Counted from the stretch's first letter, positions 50,956 through 61,289 are shown. The stretch is DNA of 64,000 nucleotides from Longispora fulva (GCF_015751905.1 NZ_JADOUF010000001.1:5456001-5520000), one strand, 5' to 3'. A program made the numbers and translations. Notes: generated by a model not told the origin, from the letters alone.

Positions 50956-50967
50956 TGATACGTATCA
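50956..50967. promoter_or_regulatory. 12-bp palindrome in XRE promoter
   Basis: TGATACGTATCA, perfect; 72-83 bp before the XRE start. Candidate autoregulatory operator. Confidence 0.55.
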
Positions 50968-51080
50968 CACTCATACGCATCTAGGTGACTCGCCGCGCAC
51001 ACCGTGATCACCTAGTGCGAGGGGCTGGGCCGGGGCGCTGTCTTCCCCCGCCCCGGTTCGGCCCCCGCCCAATCGCCCTC

Positions 51081-51141
51081 GATCAACTACACGTAGTTGC
51101 GGTTTTCGACCCCGAAAAAGTGCAACTACGCGTAGTTGATC
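51081..51141. repeat. Nested palindromes forming a long inverted repeat
   Basis: Left arm 51081-51108 and right arm 51113-51141 are inverted copies (few mismatches), loop ACCC. Each arm contains its own 16-bp palindrome: CAACTACACGTAGTTG (one mismatch) and CAACTACGCGTAGTTG (perfect). Confidence 0.75.
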
Positions 51142-51172
51142 ACTCGGATGAGACCCGAACTCAGGAGGACCC

Positions 51173-51505
51173 ATGTCTGTCGTCACCCGGATCGGCACTC
51201 TCGACACGCTGCAGGAGGGTTCGCTGTCGGCGATCCTGCAGCTGCGGCTGGAGAACGACGGCTACCACGACTACTGGCTGTTCGACGGTGACACGTACGT
51301 GCTGCGCCACGACGAGCACCAGTGGCGGGTCACCGGTGGATCGTGGTTCGAGGACGGGCACGTCTACCGGCTCACCCAGGCCGGCCGGCCCGTCGCCACC
51401 GTGCCGACCAGCGACGGGATCGGCAGCGTCCTGTTGCTGCGGCCGTTCGAGTACCTCTTCCACCAGGGCGGAAACGGGGACTGGCTCGTGTCCCAGTGCG
51501 TGTGA
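51173..51505 (+). CDS. Hypothetical protein (110 aa)
   Basis: Small soluble beta-rich protein (WLFDGDTYVLRHDEHQWRVTGG, VYRLTQAGRPVATV) with AGGAGG 6 nt before ATG 51173. The nested palindrome lies 32 bp upstream. No family recognised; neighbours give no clear clue. Confidence 0.72.
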   Translation: MSVVTRIGTLDTLQEGSLSAILQLRLENDGYHDYWLFDGDTYVLRHDEHQWRVTGGSWFEDGHVYRLTQAGRPVATVPTSDGIGSVLLLRPFEYLFHQGGNGDWLVSQCV

Positions 51506-51524
51506 ACGCGTCGGACCGGCGCGC

Positions 51525-51547
51525 GCCGGGGACACCCCGCCGTAACC
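51525..51547 (-). repeat. Dispersed intergenic repeat, copy C
   Basis: GACACCCCGCCGTAACC preceded by GCCGGG; downstream of the 51173 gene. Confidence 0.58.
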
Positions 51548-51570
51548 ATCTGATGGTCTTGACGTGAGGG

Positions 51571-54500
51571 TCAGAAGATGTGGTGGGGCACCTCGAGTTC
51601 GGCGTGCAGGGCCGCGCTCTCCGCCGTGTGCGCCGCGTCCCCGGTGGCTTCGCCGAGAACCGCCAGGCTCCGGGCCAGCCCGAGCCGGTATCCGATGGTC
51701 CGACAGCCCTCGACGGCCTGCCGGGCCTGCGCGGCGGACCCGGCCCGGTCGCCCGTGTCGAGCAGCACCCGCGCCAGGACGATACGGGCCTTGAACTGCT
51801 CCAGGGGCATCTTCCCGCCGAGCCGGACCGCCTCGACGGCCTCGGCCAGCGCCTCATCGTGCCGGCCGTGCGTGCGGTGCAACAGGGCGAGGACCACCCG
51901 GGCCTCGGACTCCAGGCCGGACGCCGGCATCCGGGCGCAGTGCCCCAGTACCTCGTCGAGGCACTGCCCCGCCCGCTCGTGCTGGCCGAGCCGGTGGTGC
52001 ACGCACGCCATCGCGATCAGGATCGGCAGCTCGGCGGTCAGTCGATGCGTCTCCTTCACCGAGCGCATCGCGGCATCGAGATGCGCCAGCGCCTCGTCGT
52101 GTCGCCCCAGATCGATGTGGATCCACGCGAGATGCGTCGTGTGGATGCCCAGCAGGTGCGGCCCCAGCTCGGCGAGGGTGGCCAGCGACGCGGTGATCAG
52201 CTCCAGCGCCTCGGGGAACCGGCCCAGGAAGCGGTAGATGACGGCCAGCATGCTCTGGGTCACGGCGTACCCGTCGCGGTCCGCTTCGCTCAGGGCGAAC
52301 AACGGCAGGGCCGCCGCGTACCTGCGGGCGGCCTCGTCCAGGTCACCGGTGTTCCGCAGGGACCAGCCCGACCAGATCAGGTAGATGGCCTCCGCGGTCG
52401 GTTCCCCGCTCCGGCGGGCCCAGTCGAGCGCCAGGTCGAAGTACCGCTGGGCGTCCGCGTAGTTCTCCCGCTCCTGGAGTTGCGCGCCGACGCTGAAGTG
52501 CATGGCCGCCTGGACCCGGGGGTCGGGGCTGTCCCTGGCGATGGCCAACGCCGCGTACGCCATCTCCAGGGCCTGCGCCATGTACACCCGGAGCAGGAAG
52601 TAGAACCGCACCCCGTCGGCGAGCAGCCACACGGCCTCCGGGTCGGTACCCTCCGGCGGGTCGGTGACCGCAGCGAAGAACCCGTCCCGTTCCATGTCGC
52701 ACCAGGCCAGGGCCTGTTCCCGGTCCGCGAGCGCCACCGGCTCCGACGTGGTGAACGAGTCCGGGATCGGCAGGTGCAGCCGGTCGGGGGACAACAGCCA
52801 GGCCGCGGCGTCGGCCGAGCGCACGTACCAGTGGTAGAACCGGCGGAGCGCCTCGTCCCGCTCGGGGTCGGTGGCGACCTGGTCCGCCGCGTACAGCCGC
52901 ATCAGGTCGTGGAAGCCGTGCCGGTCCGCGCCGCGCGGCTCGATCAGGTGTGCCGTGGTCAGGATGTGCAGCAGCCGGGTCGCCTCGCGCCGGTCGACGC
53001 CGGCGAGCGCCGCCGCGGCCTCCACCCCGAACTCCGGCCCGGGGACCAGCCCGAGCAGCCGGAAGAGTCGGGCGGCCTCCGGCTTGAGCCCGGTGTAGGA
53101 ATGGCCGAACGCCACCCGGACCGAGGCGTCGTCGTCCTCCGGCAGCGCCAGCGCCGCGAGGCGGTCGCCGGCCTCCAGGTCCTCGACGTGCCGGGCGAGG
53201 CTCAGCTCCGGGCGCTCGGCGAGCTGGGCGGCCGTGATCCGGATCGCCAGCGGCAGCCGGCCGCACAGGTCGACGAGCCGGGCCGCCGCCGGGCGGTCCG
53301 CCGCGACCCGGTCCGCGCCGATCACCCGGGCGAGGAGGTCCACGGCCTCGTCGACGGGCAGGGATTCGAGGGTGAGCCTGCGAGCGCCGTCGAGGGCCGT
53401 CAGGCCGGCGAGCCGGTCCCGACTGGTGATCAGGGCTAGGCTGCCCGGGCCGCTGGGCAGCAGTGGCCGGACCTGGCCGGCGTACCCGGCGTTGTCGAGG
53501 ACGACGAGCATCTGGAGGCCGGCGATCCGGCTGCGGTACAGCGCCGCGGCCTCGTCCAGGTCCGCCGGCACCTGCTCCGGGGGCACCCCGAGGGCCCGCA
53601 GGAACCGGCCCAGCGCCTCGGCCGGGGACACCGGGGCGGAGGCGGAGTAGCCGTGCAGGTTGATGTGCAGCTGGCCGTCGGGGTAGGCGTGCCGGGCCCG
53701 GTGCGCCCAGTACAGCGCGAGCGCGGTCTTGCCCACGCCGCCCACCCCGCCGATCGTGCTGATCACCACCGCGCCCGGTTGCTCCGTGAGCCGGTCGAGG
53801 GCCTCGAGCTGGTCCTGCCGGCCGGTGAAGTCCGGCACCGCCGGGGGCAGCAGGGCCGGCACGACGATCCCGGCTCCGGAGGGCGGCCCGGTCAGCGCGG
53901 GATCGGAGCGCAGGATCTGGGCGTGCAGCTCCCGGAGCCCCTGGCCCAGATCGTTCTCGCGGCGGGCCGCGGCGTAGGCGTCCAGGGCCTCCTGCCGGCG
54001 ACCCGCCCGGTACAGGCCGAGCATCAGGAGTTCGACCAGGCGGTCCCGATCCGGATGTGCCGCCGCCAGGATCGCCAGCTCGCCCGTCACCTCGCCGTGC
54101 TGGCCCAACGCGAGCCGGGCCTCGAAGGACAGTTCCTGCGCCACCAGGTACAGCTCCTCCAGCGCCGGCACCACCACCCGGCGGACCTCGTCGGTGGCCG
54201 AGTCGCCCAGCGGCGGACCCTGCCAGAGGGCCAGTGCCGACCGGAGCAGCACGAGCCGGTCCACGGGGTCGGACACCCCCCGCGCCTGTTCGCACAGCTG
54301 GCGGAACCGGTGGGCATCGACCCTGGCGGGGTCGCCCTCCAGCACGTAGCCGTCGCCGCGGGTCAGGAGCCGCACGCCGTACTCCTCGGCGCCGGCCGCC
54401 GCCAGCCACGCCCGCAGCCGGGAGACCAGCACCTGGAGGGCCGCCTTCGACCGCTCCGGTGGCCGGTCGCCCCACAGCAGGTCCGTCAGCCGGCCGACGG

Positions 54501-54624
54501 TGACCCTGGTGCCCAGGTCGAGGAGCAGGATCCCGAGCAGGCAGCGCTCCATCCTGCGTCGGCTCAGCTCGACCGGCGCGCCGTCGACGTGGGCGAGCAC
54601 CGGACCCAATACCTGGAACTGCAT
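51571..54624 (-). CDS. AfsR-like SARP regulator with NB-ARC and TPR domains (1)
   Basis: 1017 residues: N-terminal OmpR-type winged helix (residues 1-95), BTAD helical domain (100-245), NB-ARC ATPase with Walker A GGVGGVGKTALAL and Walker B MLVVLDNAG, then TPR-like repeats (about 640-1000). SARP proteins activate secondary-metabolism or developmental genes; NB-ARC/TPR versions respond to unknown signals. The linker after the BTAD is six residues shorter than in its paralogue at 54979. Targets unknown. Confidence 0.93.
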   Translation of the reverse strand: MQFQVLGPVLAHVDGAPVELSRRRMERCLLGILLLDLGTRVTVGRLTDLLWGDRPPERSKAALQVLVSRLRAWLAAAGAEEYGVRLLTRGDGYVLEGDPARVDAHRFRQLCEQARGVSDPVDRLVLLRSALALWQGPPLGDSATDEVRRVVVPALEELYLVAQELSFEARLALGQHGEVTGELAILAAAHPDRDRLVELLMLGLYRAGRRQEALDAYAAARRENDLGQGLRELHAQILRSDPALTGPPSGAGIVVPALLPPAVPDFTGRQDQLEALDRLTEQPGAVVISTIGGVGGVGKTALALYWAHRARHAYPDGQLHINLHGYSASAPVSPAEALGRFLRALGVPPEQVPADLDEAAALYRSRIAGLQMLVVLDNAGYAGQVRPLLPSGPGSLALITSRDRLAGLTALDGARRLTLESLPVDEAVDLLARVIGADRVAADRPAAARLVDLCGRLPLAIRITAAQLAERPELSLARHVEDLEAGDRLAALALPEDDDASVRVAFGHSYTGLKPEAARLFRLLGLVPGPEFGVEAAAALAGVDRREATRLLHILTTAHLIEPRGADRHGFHDLMRLYAADQVATDPERDEALRRFYHWYVRSADAAAWLLSPDRLHLPIPDSFTTSEPVALADREQALAWCDMERDGFFAAVTDPPEGTDPEAVWLLADGVRFYFLLRVYMAQALEMAYAALAIARDSPDPRVQAAMHFSVGAQLQERENYADAQRYFDLALDWARRSGEPTAEAIYLIWSGWSLRNTGDLDEAARRYAAALPLFALSEADRDGYAVTQSMLAVIYRFLGRFPEALELITASLATLAELGPHLLGIHTTHLAWIHIDLGRHDEALAHLDAAMRSVKETHRLTAELPILIAMACVHHRLGQHERAGQCLDEVLGHCARMPASGLESEARVVLALLHRTHGRHDEALAEAVEAVRLGGKMPLEQFKARIVLARVLLDTGDRAGSAAQARQAVEGCRTIGYRLGLARSLAVLGEATGDAAHTAESAALHAELEVPHHIF

Positions 54625-54694
54625 GCCGCGAGGCTAGCTCGCCACGGTGACGGTCCGCGCGGCCGTCCCACAGTGGACCGGCCCCGGTGGGGAC

Positions 54695-54982
54695 TCAGCC
54701 CCCGACCGTCAGGCGGACGGCCACCGTGTCGCCCACGTCGATCCCCTCGGCCTTGCGCACCCACGCCTTCACCGGCACGATGTACTGCCCATCCTTCGGC
54801 CACAGCGACGTCGTCCACTCGGTGTCCCCGATCCGGACGGCGACCGGGATCATGCCCCAGCCGTAGGTCACCGACGCGGCCGTCGCGGCCAGCTCACCGC
54901 ACTCCTCCGCCGGAACCGTGACGAAGTGCCACGGCGCCGGCCCCCGCCAGAACCACATCTCGCCAGTGAATTCCAGATTCAT
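54695..54982 (-). CDS. DUF1905 protein
   Basis: 95 residues: FTGEMWFWRGPAPWHFVTVP and SLWPKDGQYIVPVKAWVRKAEGI, plus GDTVAVRLTV at the end, are the DUF1905 fold. Overlaps the SARP-2 stop by 4 nt (ATGA). Function unknown. Confidence 0.9.
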   Translation of the reverse strand: MNLEFTGEMWFWRGPAPWHFVTVPAEECGELAATAASVTYGWGMIPVAVRIGDTEWTTSLWPKDGQYIVPVKAWVRKAEGIDVGDTVAVRLTVGG

Positions 54983-57900
54983 GCGAACAGGATAGGAGCC
55001 GGGGCCCCGTTGGCGCGGATGGCGGCGAGCACCGCGCTGGCCCTGGCCTCGCGCAGCGGGAAGTTCGCCTCCCTCGCCAACCGGACGGCCTCCTCCGCCG
55101 GCGCGGGATCGGGTCGCCCCAGGCTGAGGAGCGTTTCGGCCACCCCGGTCAGGGCGTCGATCTCGCCGTGCCGGATGTTGTGCTGCCGCGACAGCGTGCG
55201 GGCCTGCTCGTGGCGGGCCAGCGCCTCGTGGAACTGGCCACGGCGGTGCAGGATCGTGCCCAGTGCGACCATCGACTGCGCCTCAGCCCGGTACTCGCCG
55301 ACCTTGCGGGCCAGTTCCAGTGCCGCGTTGGCGTCCGTCCACGCCTGGTCGAGCCGCCCGGCGTCGCGGTGGACCTCCGCGAGACCGCGGAGCGCTTCGG
55401 CCTGCGACTCCTCGCTGCCGACCTCCCGGGCCAGCGCCAGGCACTTCGTGTGGCACTCGACGGCCAGATCCAGTTCGCCGCGGGCGTGGTACAGCTCCCC
55501 GAGGTTGCCGAGGATGGCGGCCTCCATGAAGCGCGCCCCGGCCGCCTGCGCCAGGGGCATCGCCTCCAGGAGATCGGCGAGGGCGTCGTCGAGTTGCCCC
55601 AGTTTCGTGTTGAGGCCGCCGCGGTTGGTGAGGTTGATCGCCGCGCCGGTCTCCCGGCCGATCCTGCGGTTGATGCCCAGCGCCTGGGTGTAGTACCCGA
55701 CGGCGTCGGCGAGCCGGCCGAGCTCGTTGGCGCTGGTCCCCAGCGTGCCCAACGCGGCAGCCTGGTACTCGGGCCACTCCTCGTGCTCGCTCAGGGCCAG
55801 CGCCCTGGTGCTGTGCGCGATCGCCTGCTCGTGCCTGCTGGCGCTGGCGAAGGCCAGACCGAGACTCTGGTGCGCGGTCGCCTGCCCCTTCGCGTCCCCC
55901 TCGGCCTCCGCCGCGGCGAGCGCCGCCTGGGCCGCTGCCAGCCAGTCGACGGTGTGCCGCCGGATCCAGAAGTACCCGCGGAGCGCGTCGGCGATCCGCC
56001 AGGCGGCCTCCCGCTGTCCCGACTCCGCTCCCCCGACGACGGCGGCCACGAGGTTCCCGCGTTCGCCGTCCAGCCAGGCCAGTGCTTCGACGTGGTCGGC
56101 GAAGGCGAAGCTGTCGGACGGCGCCACCGGCAGCCGCAGGTTGTGCGGGTACAGCTTGCGGGCGGCGGCGTCGACCCCGCACAGGTACCACTCCATCAGG
56201 CTGCCCATTGCCGACTGGGCCCCGGCTGGATCGGCCTTCTCCCGCGCGTACAGCCTGAGCAGGTCGTGCAACGTGTACCGGTCCGCCCCCGCGACCTCGA
56301 CCAGGTGCGCGGCGAGCAGCCGGCTGAGGTACCGCCGGGCTTCCGGCACGTCCGACCCGGTCAGCGCGGCGACAGCCTCCGGAGTGAAGTCCTGCCCCGG
56401 CACCAGGCCGAGCAACCCGAACGCCCACGCCGTCGCGGGGTCCAACGCCGCGTAGGACAGCTCGAACGTCGCCCGGATCGAGCTCAGCTCGTCACCGTCG
56501 ACGGCGAGCGCGGTGAGCCGGTCGCCGGCCCGCAACTGGGCCAGGTAGTCGGCGATCGTGCGGGTCGGGTCGTCGGCCAGGTGCGCCGCAGCGATGCGCA
56601 GTGCGAGCGGCAGGTGCCCACAGGCGTCCGCCAGGTCGGCCGCGGCCTCCCGTTCGGCGTCGAGCCGGCCCCGGCCCAGGATCCGGCCGAACAGCGCGAG
56701 GGACTCCGCGCCGTCGAGCACCTCGAGGTCCAACCGCCGGGCGCCGTCCCTGGCGACGAGCCCGCCGAGCCGACTGCGGCTGGTGATGAGCGCCAGGTTT
56801 CCCGCTCCGCCCGGCAGCAGCGACCGGACCTGCTCCGGGCTGTGCGCGTTGTCCAGCAGGATCAGCATCCGCTTGTCGGCGATCTGGCTCCGGTACATGC
56901 TGCTGGCCTCCTCGACGTCCAGCGGAATCTGCTCGGCTGGAACTCCCAACGCGCGCAGGAACCGGGCGAGAGCGTCGATCGGGCGGGTCACGGGCGCAGG
57001 GGAGAAGCCGTGCAGATTGAGGTAGAGCTGCCCGTCGGGGAACCGGTCGCGCACCTGGTGCGCCCAGTGCACGGCGAGCGCCGTCTTTCCGACCCCGCCG
57101 ACCCCGCCGATGGTACTGATCACCACGGCACCGGGGTTGTCCAGCAACCCGTCGAGGAACTCGATCTGCGCGCGCCGCCCCGTGAAGTCGGGCACGGCCT
57201 GTGGCAGCTGCGCCGGGCCGGTCTGCCTCGGCGGCCCGGGGTCGACCAGGGCCGGGTCGGACCGCAGGATTCTGCGGTGCAGGTCCGCCAGTTCCGGCCG
57301 GGGATCCAGGCCGACGTGTTCGGCCAGCGTGCGGCGGGTGTCGTCGTATACCGCCAACGCGTCCTTCTGCCGGCCGGCCCGGTACAGGCTGAGCATCAAC
57401 TGTTCGGCGAACCGCTCCCGGAACGGGTACTCGGCGACGAGCACGCTGAGCTCACCGACCAGATCCACGTGCTGTCCGAGCTCGAGCTGGGCGTCGAATC
57501 GCAGCTCGGTCGAGTCCAGGTAGAGCTCCTCCAACGCCTGCCCGACGGCCTGGCGCACATACTCGGTGCCGACATCCGCGATCGGTGGCCCGTGCCACAG
57601 GGCGAGACCCTTGCGGAGCAGCGCCAGCCGGTCGACCGGGTCCGACGCCGACCGGCCCTCCTCGCACAGCCGCCGGAACCGGTGCGCGTCCACCCGCTCC
57701 GGGTCGCCCTCGAGGACGTACCCGCCGGCCCGGGTGACCAGGCGCACGCCGTACTCGTCAGCCCGGTGGGCCGTCAGCCAGGCCCGCAGGCGGGACACCA
57801 GTACCTGCAGGGTGCTCCGCGACTGCTCCGGAGGGTGTTCACCCCAGAGCAGGAAGGTCAGCCGGTCGATCGTGACCGGCGCGCCGATATTGAGGAGAAA

Positions 57901-57996
57901 CAGGCCGAACAGGCAGCGCTCCATCCGGCGTTTACCCAGTTCAAGGGATTCACCCTCGATGCGGACGCCGACAGAACCCAGTACCTGGAACTCCAT
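54979..57996 (-). CDS. AfsR-like SARP regulator with NB-ARC and TPR domains (2)
   Basis: 1005 residues with the same plan as the 51571 gene: OmpR-type HTH (VTIDRLTFLLWGEHPPEQSR region), BTAD, NB-ARC (GGVGGVGKTALAV; MLILLDNAH) and C-terminal TPRs. Sequence and domain spacing make it a tandem paralogue. Start ATG 57996. Its stop overlaps the DUF1905 start. Separated from the upstream opp operon by a terminator. Confidence 0.93.
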   Translation of the reverse strand: MEFQVLGSVGVRIEGESLELGKRRMERCLFGLFLLNIGAPVTIDRLTFLLWGEHPPEQSRSTLQVLVSRLRAWLTAHRADEYGVRLVTRAGGYVLEGDPERVDAHRFRRLCEEGRSASDPVDRLALLRKGLALWHGPPIADVGTEYVRQAVGQALEELYLDSTELRFDAQLELGQHVDLVGELSVLVAEYPFRERFAEQLMLSLYRAGRQKDALAVYDDTRRTLAEHVGLDPRPELADLHRRILRSDPALVDPGPPRQTGPAQLPQAVPDFTGRRAQIEFLDGLLDNPGAVVISTIGGVGGVGKTALAVHWAHQVRDRFPDGQLYLNLHGFSPAPVTRPIDALARFLRALGVPAEQIPLDVEEASSMYRSQIADKRMLILLDNAHSPEQVRSLLPGGAGNLALITSRSRLGGLVARDGARRLDLEVLDGAESLALFGRILGRGRLDAEREAAADLADACGHLPLALRIAAAHLADDPTRTIADYLAQLRAGDRLTALAVDGDELSSIRATFELSYAALDPATAWAFGLLGLVPGQDFTPEAVAALTGSDVPEARRYLSRLLAAHLVEVAGADRYTLHDLLRLYAREKADPAGAQSAMGSLMEWYLCGVDAAARKLYPHNLRLPVAPSDSFAFADHVEALAWLDGERGNLVAAVVGGAESGQREAAWRIADALRGYFWIRRHTVDWLAAAQAALAAAEAEGDAKGQATAHQSLGLAFASASRHEQAIAHSTRALALSEHEEWPEYQAAALGTLGTSANELGRLADAVGYYTQALGINRRIGRETGAAINLTNRGGLNTKLGQLDDALADLLEAMPLAQAAGARFMEAAILGNLGELYHARGELDLAVECHTKCLALAREVGSEESQAEALRGLAEVHRDAGRLDQAWTDANAALELARKVGEYRAEAQSMVALGTILHRRGQFHEALARHEQARTLSRQHNIRHGEIDALTGVAETLLSLGRPDPAPAEEAVRLAREANFPLREARASAVLAAIRANGAPAPILFA

Positions 57997-58015
57997 GCTG
58001 TGAGGCTAACTGTCC

Positions 58016-58077
58016 GTCAGTCCGGGAACGACTGTGCCCCGGTCAGCCTGGGGCTGCCGGGGCACGATCGGACTGAC
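58016..58077 (-). terminator. Long cruciform terminator after oppF
   Basis: Outer arms GTCAGTCCG/CGGACTGAC, inner arms GTGCCCCGG/CCGGGGCAC and CAGCC/GGCTG. Right outer arm reaches the oppF stop codon. Confidence 0.8.
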
Positions 58078-59104
58078 TACGCGCGCTCGACCTCCGGGAA
58101 GTGGCACGCCGCGGCCTGGGCCGGGCCGCCGACCTGGAGCAGCTGCGGCTCCTCGGTCGCGCAGATGTCCTGCGCCTTCCAGCACCGGGTGCGGAACCGG
58201 CAGCCGGACGGCGGGTTCAGCGGCGTCGGGACGTCACCCTTGAGCAGGATGCGGCCCTGCGACGCGCCGAGCCGGGACACGTCGGGCACCGCGGAGAGCA
58301 GCGCCTTGGTGTACGGGTGCGACGGGTTCTTGTAGATGTCCTCGCGCTCGCCGATCTCGACCATCTTGCCGAGGTACATGACGCCGATCCGCTGGCAGAA
58401 GTGCCGGACCACGGCCAGGTCGTGCGCGATGAACACGAACGCCAGGTTGAACTCGCGCTGCAGGTCCCGGAGCAGGTTGATGACCTGGGCCTGGATCGAC
58501 ACGTCGAGGGCGGAGACCGGCTCGTCGGCGATGATGATCTTCGGCCGGAGGGCCAGCGACCGGGCGATGCCGATCCGCTGGCGCTGACCGCCGGAGAACT
58601 CGTGCGGGTACCGGTTGAAGTGCTCCGGGTTCAGACCGACGATCTCCAGCAGCTCCTGGACCCGCTTCTTCACGCCACCGGGCGGGTTGATTCCGTTGAC
58701 CTCGAGCGGCATCGCGATGATCTTGCCGACCGTGTGCCGCGGGTTCAGCGACGAGTACGGGTCCTGGAAGATGATCTGCATGTCCTGGCGCAGGGCACGC
58801 ATGCCCTGGTTACCGACCCGGGTGATGTCGCGACCCTCGAAGGTGATCTTGCCCGAGGTCGACTCCAGCAGCCGGACGAGCATCCGGCCGGTCGTGGTCT
58901 TGCCACAACCGGACTCACCCACGAGGCCCAGGGTCTCACCGGCGTTGACGTGGAAGCTGACCCCGTCGACGGCCTTGACGACCTGCTTGGAGCCGAAGAA
59001 GCCACCGCGCACCGGGAAGTGCTTGGTCAGGTTCTCGACCTTGAGCAGCGGCTCCACCGAGGAGGCCGGGACGACGGGCGCCGGGGCGCCGTTCTCGATG
59101 GTTG

Positions 59105-59108
<4 letters not shown>
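58077..59108 (-). CDS. Oligopeptide ABC transporter ATP-binding protein (OppF/DppF type)
   Basis: 343 residues. Walker [16 protein letters not shown], signature LSGGQ-like [10 protein letters not shown], Walker [14 protein letters not shown]-terminal [14 protein letters not shown] is the cysteine-bearing tail of Opp/Dpp ATPases. Last gene of the operon; ATGA overlap with OppD. Confidence 0.94.
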
Positions 59109-60148
<1,040 letters not shown>

Positions 60149-60162
60149 TGGTGTCACTCCTC

Positions 60163-61155
60163 TCAGGCCAGCTTGACGCGGGGGTCGATGACCGCGTACA
60201 TCATGTCGACGATCACGTTGAACAGCACCACGAACACGGCAGCGAGCAGCACCGTCGCCATGACGATGGGCAGGTTGTCGTCATTGACGGCCTTGACCGA
60301 CAGCTTCCCGATCCCGGCCATGTCGAACGTGGTCTCCGTGATCGCGGCGCCACCGAGGAGGCCACCGAGCTGGAGGCCGAAGATCGTGATGATCGAGCTG
60401 AGCGAGGCGCGCAGCGCGTGCTTGATGTTGACGGCGCGCGGGGTCAGGCCCTTGGCCCGGGCGGTGCGGACGAAGTCCTCGGAGAGGATCTCGAGCATCT
60501 CGGCGCGGGAGAACCGGGCGTAGGTCGCGGCGCTCAGGAAGCCGAGGGTGATCCACGGCAGTGACATGCCCATCAACCAGCCGCCGAAGTCCTCCGCGGG
60601 GCTCACGTACTTGGGCCGTGGCAGCCAGCCCATCTGGTACACGAGGACCATCTGGAGGAGCAGGCCGAGGAAGAAGATCTGGAGCGACGCGCCGGTGAGC
60701 GCGAAGCTGATGGAGAACTTGTCGAGCCACCCGCCACGCTTGAGCGCGGAGGCCACGCCGAGTCCGACGCCCATCAGGACGGAGATCAGGGCGCCGCCGA
60801 TGGCGATGCTGGCCGAGATGGGCACGCCTCGGGCCAGAATCGTCGAGACCGGCTCGTTGCTGCGGAACGACACGCCGAAGCACGGCGCGGGGCACTCGAT
60901 GGCGTCTGCGCCCTCACCGATCGTCCGACCGGTGAAGATGCCGCCCATGTACTCGGAGTACTGGACATAGAGCGGGCGGTCGAGGCCGAGCGACTTCGTG
61001 ATCCGCTCGATCTTGGCCTGGTCACAAGCCTTGCCGCCACACATCGAGGCGGCCGGGTTCGCGGAACCGGCGAAGAACAACAGGAACGTCGTCACGGAGA
61101 TGACCGCGAGGGTGATCACCGCGATCAGAGAACGCTTGATGAAATACCGCAGCAT
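60163..61155 (-). CDS. Oligopeptide ABC transporter permease (OppB/DppB type)
   Basis: 330 residues, six helices, first one LIAVITLAVISVTTFLLFF. A periplasmic loop carries four cysteines (MCGGKACDQ; ECPAPCFG) that could form disulfides. EAA-like loop EDFVRTARAKGLTPRAVNIKH near the C-terminus contacts OppD/F. ATG 61155 with GGAAGG upstream. Confidence 0.93.
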   Translation of the reverse strand: MLRYFIKRSLIAVITLAVISVTTFLLFFAGSANPAASMCGGKACDQAKIERITKSLGLDRPLYVQYSEYMGGIFTGRTIGEGADAIECPAPCFGVSFRSNEPVSTILARGVPISASIAIGGALISVLMGVGLGVASALKRGGWLDKFSISFALTGASLQIFFLGLLLQMVLVYQMGWLPRPKYVSPAEDFGGWLMGMSLPWITLGFLSAATYARFSRAEMLEILSEDFVRTARAKGLTPRAVNIKHALRASLSSIITIFGLQLGGLLGGAAITETTFDMAGIGKLSVKAVNDDNLPIVMATVLLAAVFVVLFNVIVDMMYAVIDPRVKLA

Positions 61156-61214
61156 TGGGGGCCTTCCAAGGTCCTGCCCGGGCGTCCGGTCGGAGCGGAA
61201 CGGGGTTGTGCTTG

Positions 61215-61289
61215 GCATGCCGCGGGCGACCGGTGTGATACCGATCGCCCGCGGCGTGCGGCGCCTCCTACTCGGAGGAGACGCCGCAC
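61215..61289 (-). promoter_or_regulatory. Two overlapping intercistronic hairpins between substrate-binding protein and OppB genes
   Basis: Hairpin 1: 61215-61229/61245-61259, 15 bp with one G-T. Hairpin 2: GTGCGGCGCCTCC...GGAGG-AGA-CGCCGCAC (61256-61289). They share 61256-61259, so only one may form at a time. Probably limits or stabilises the upstream message. Confidence 0.65.
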
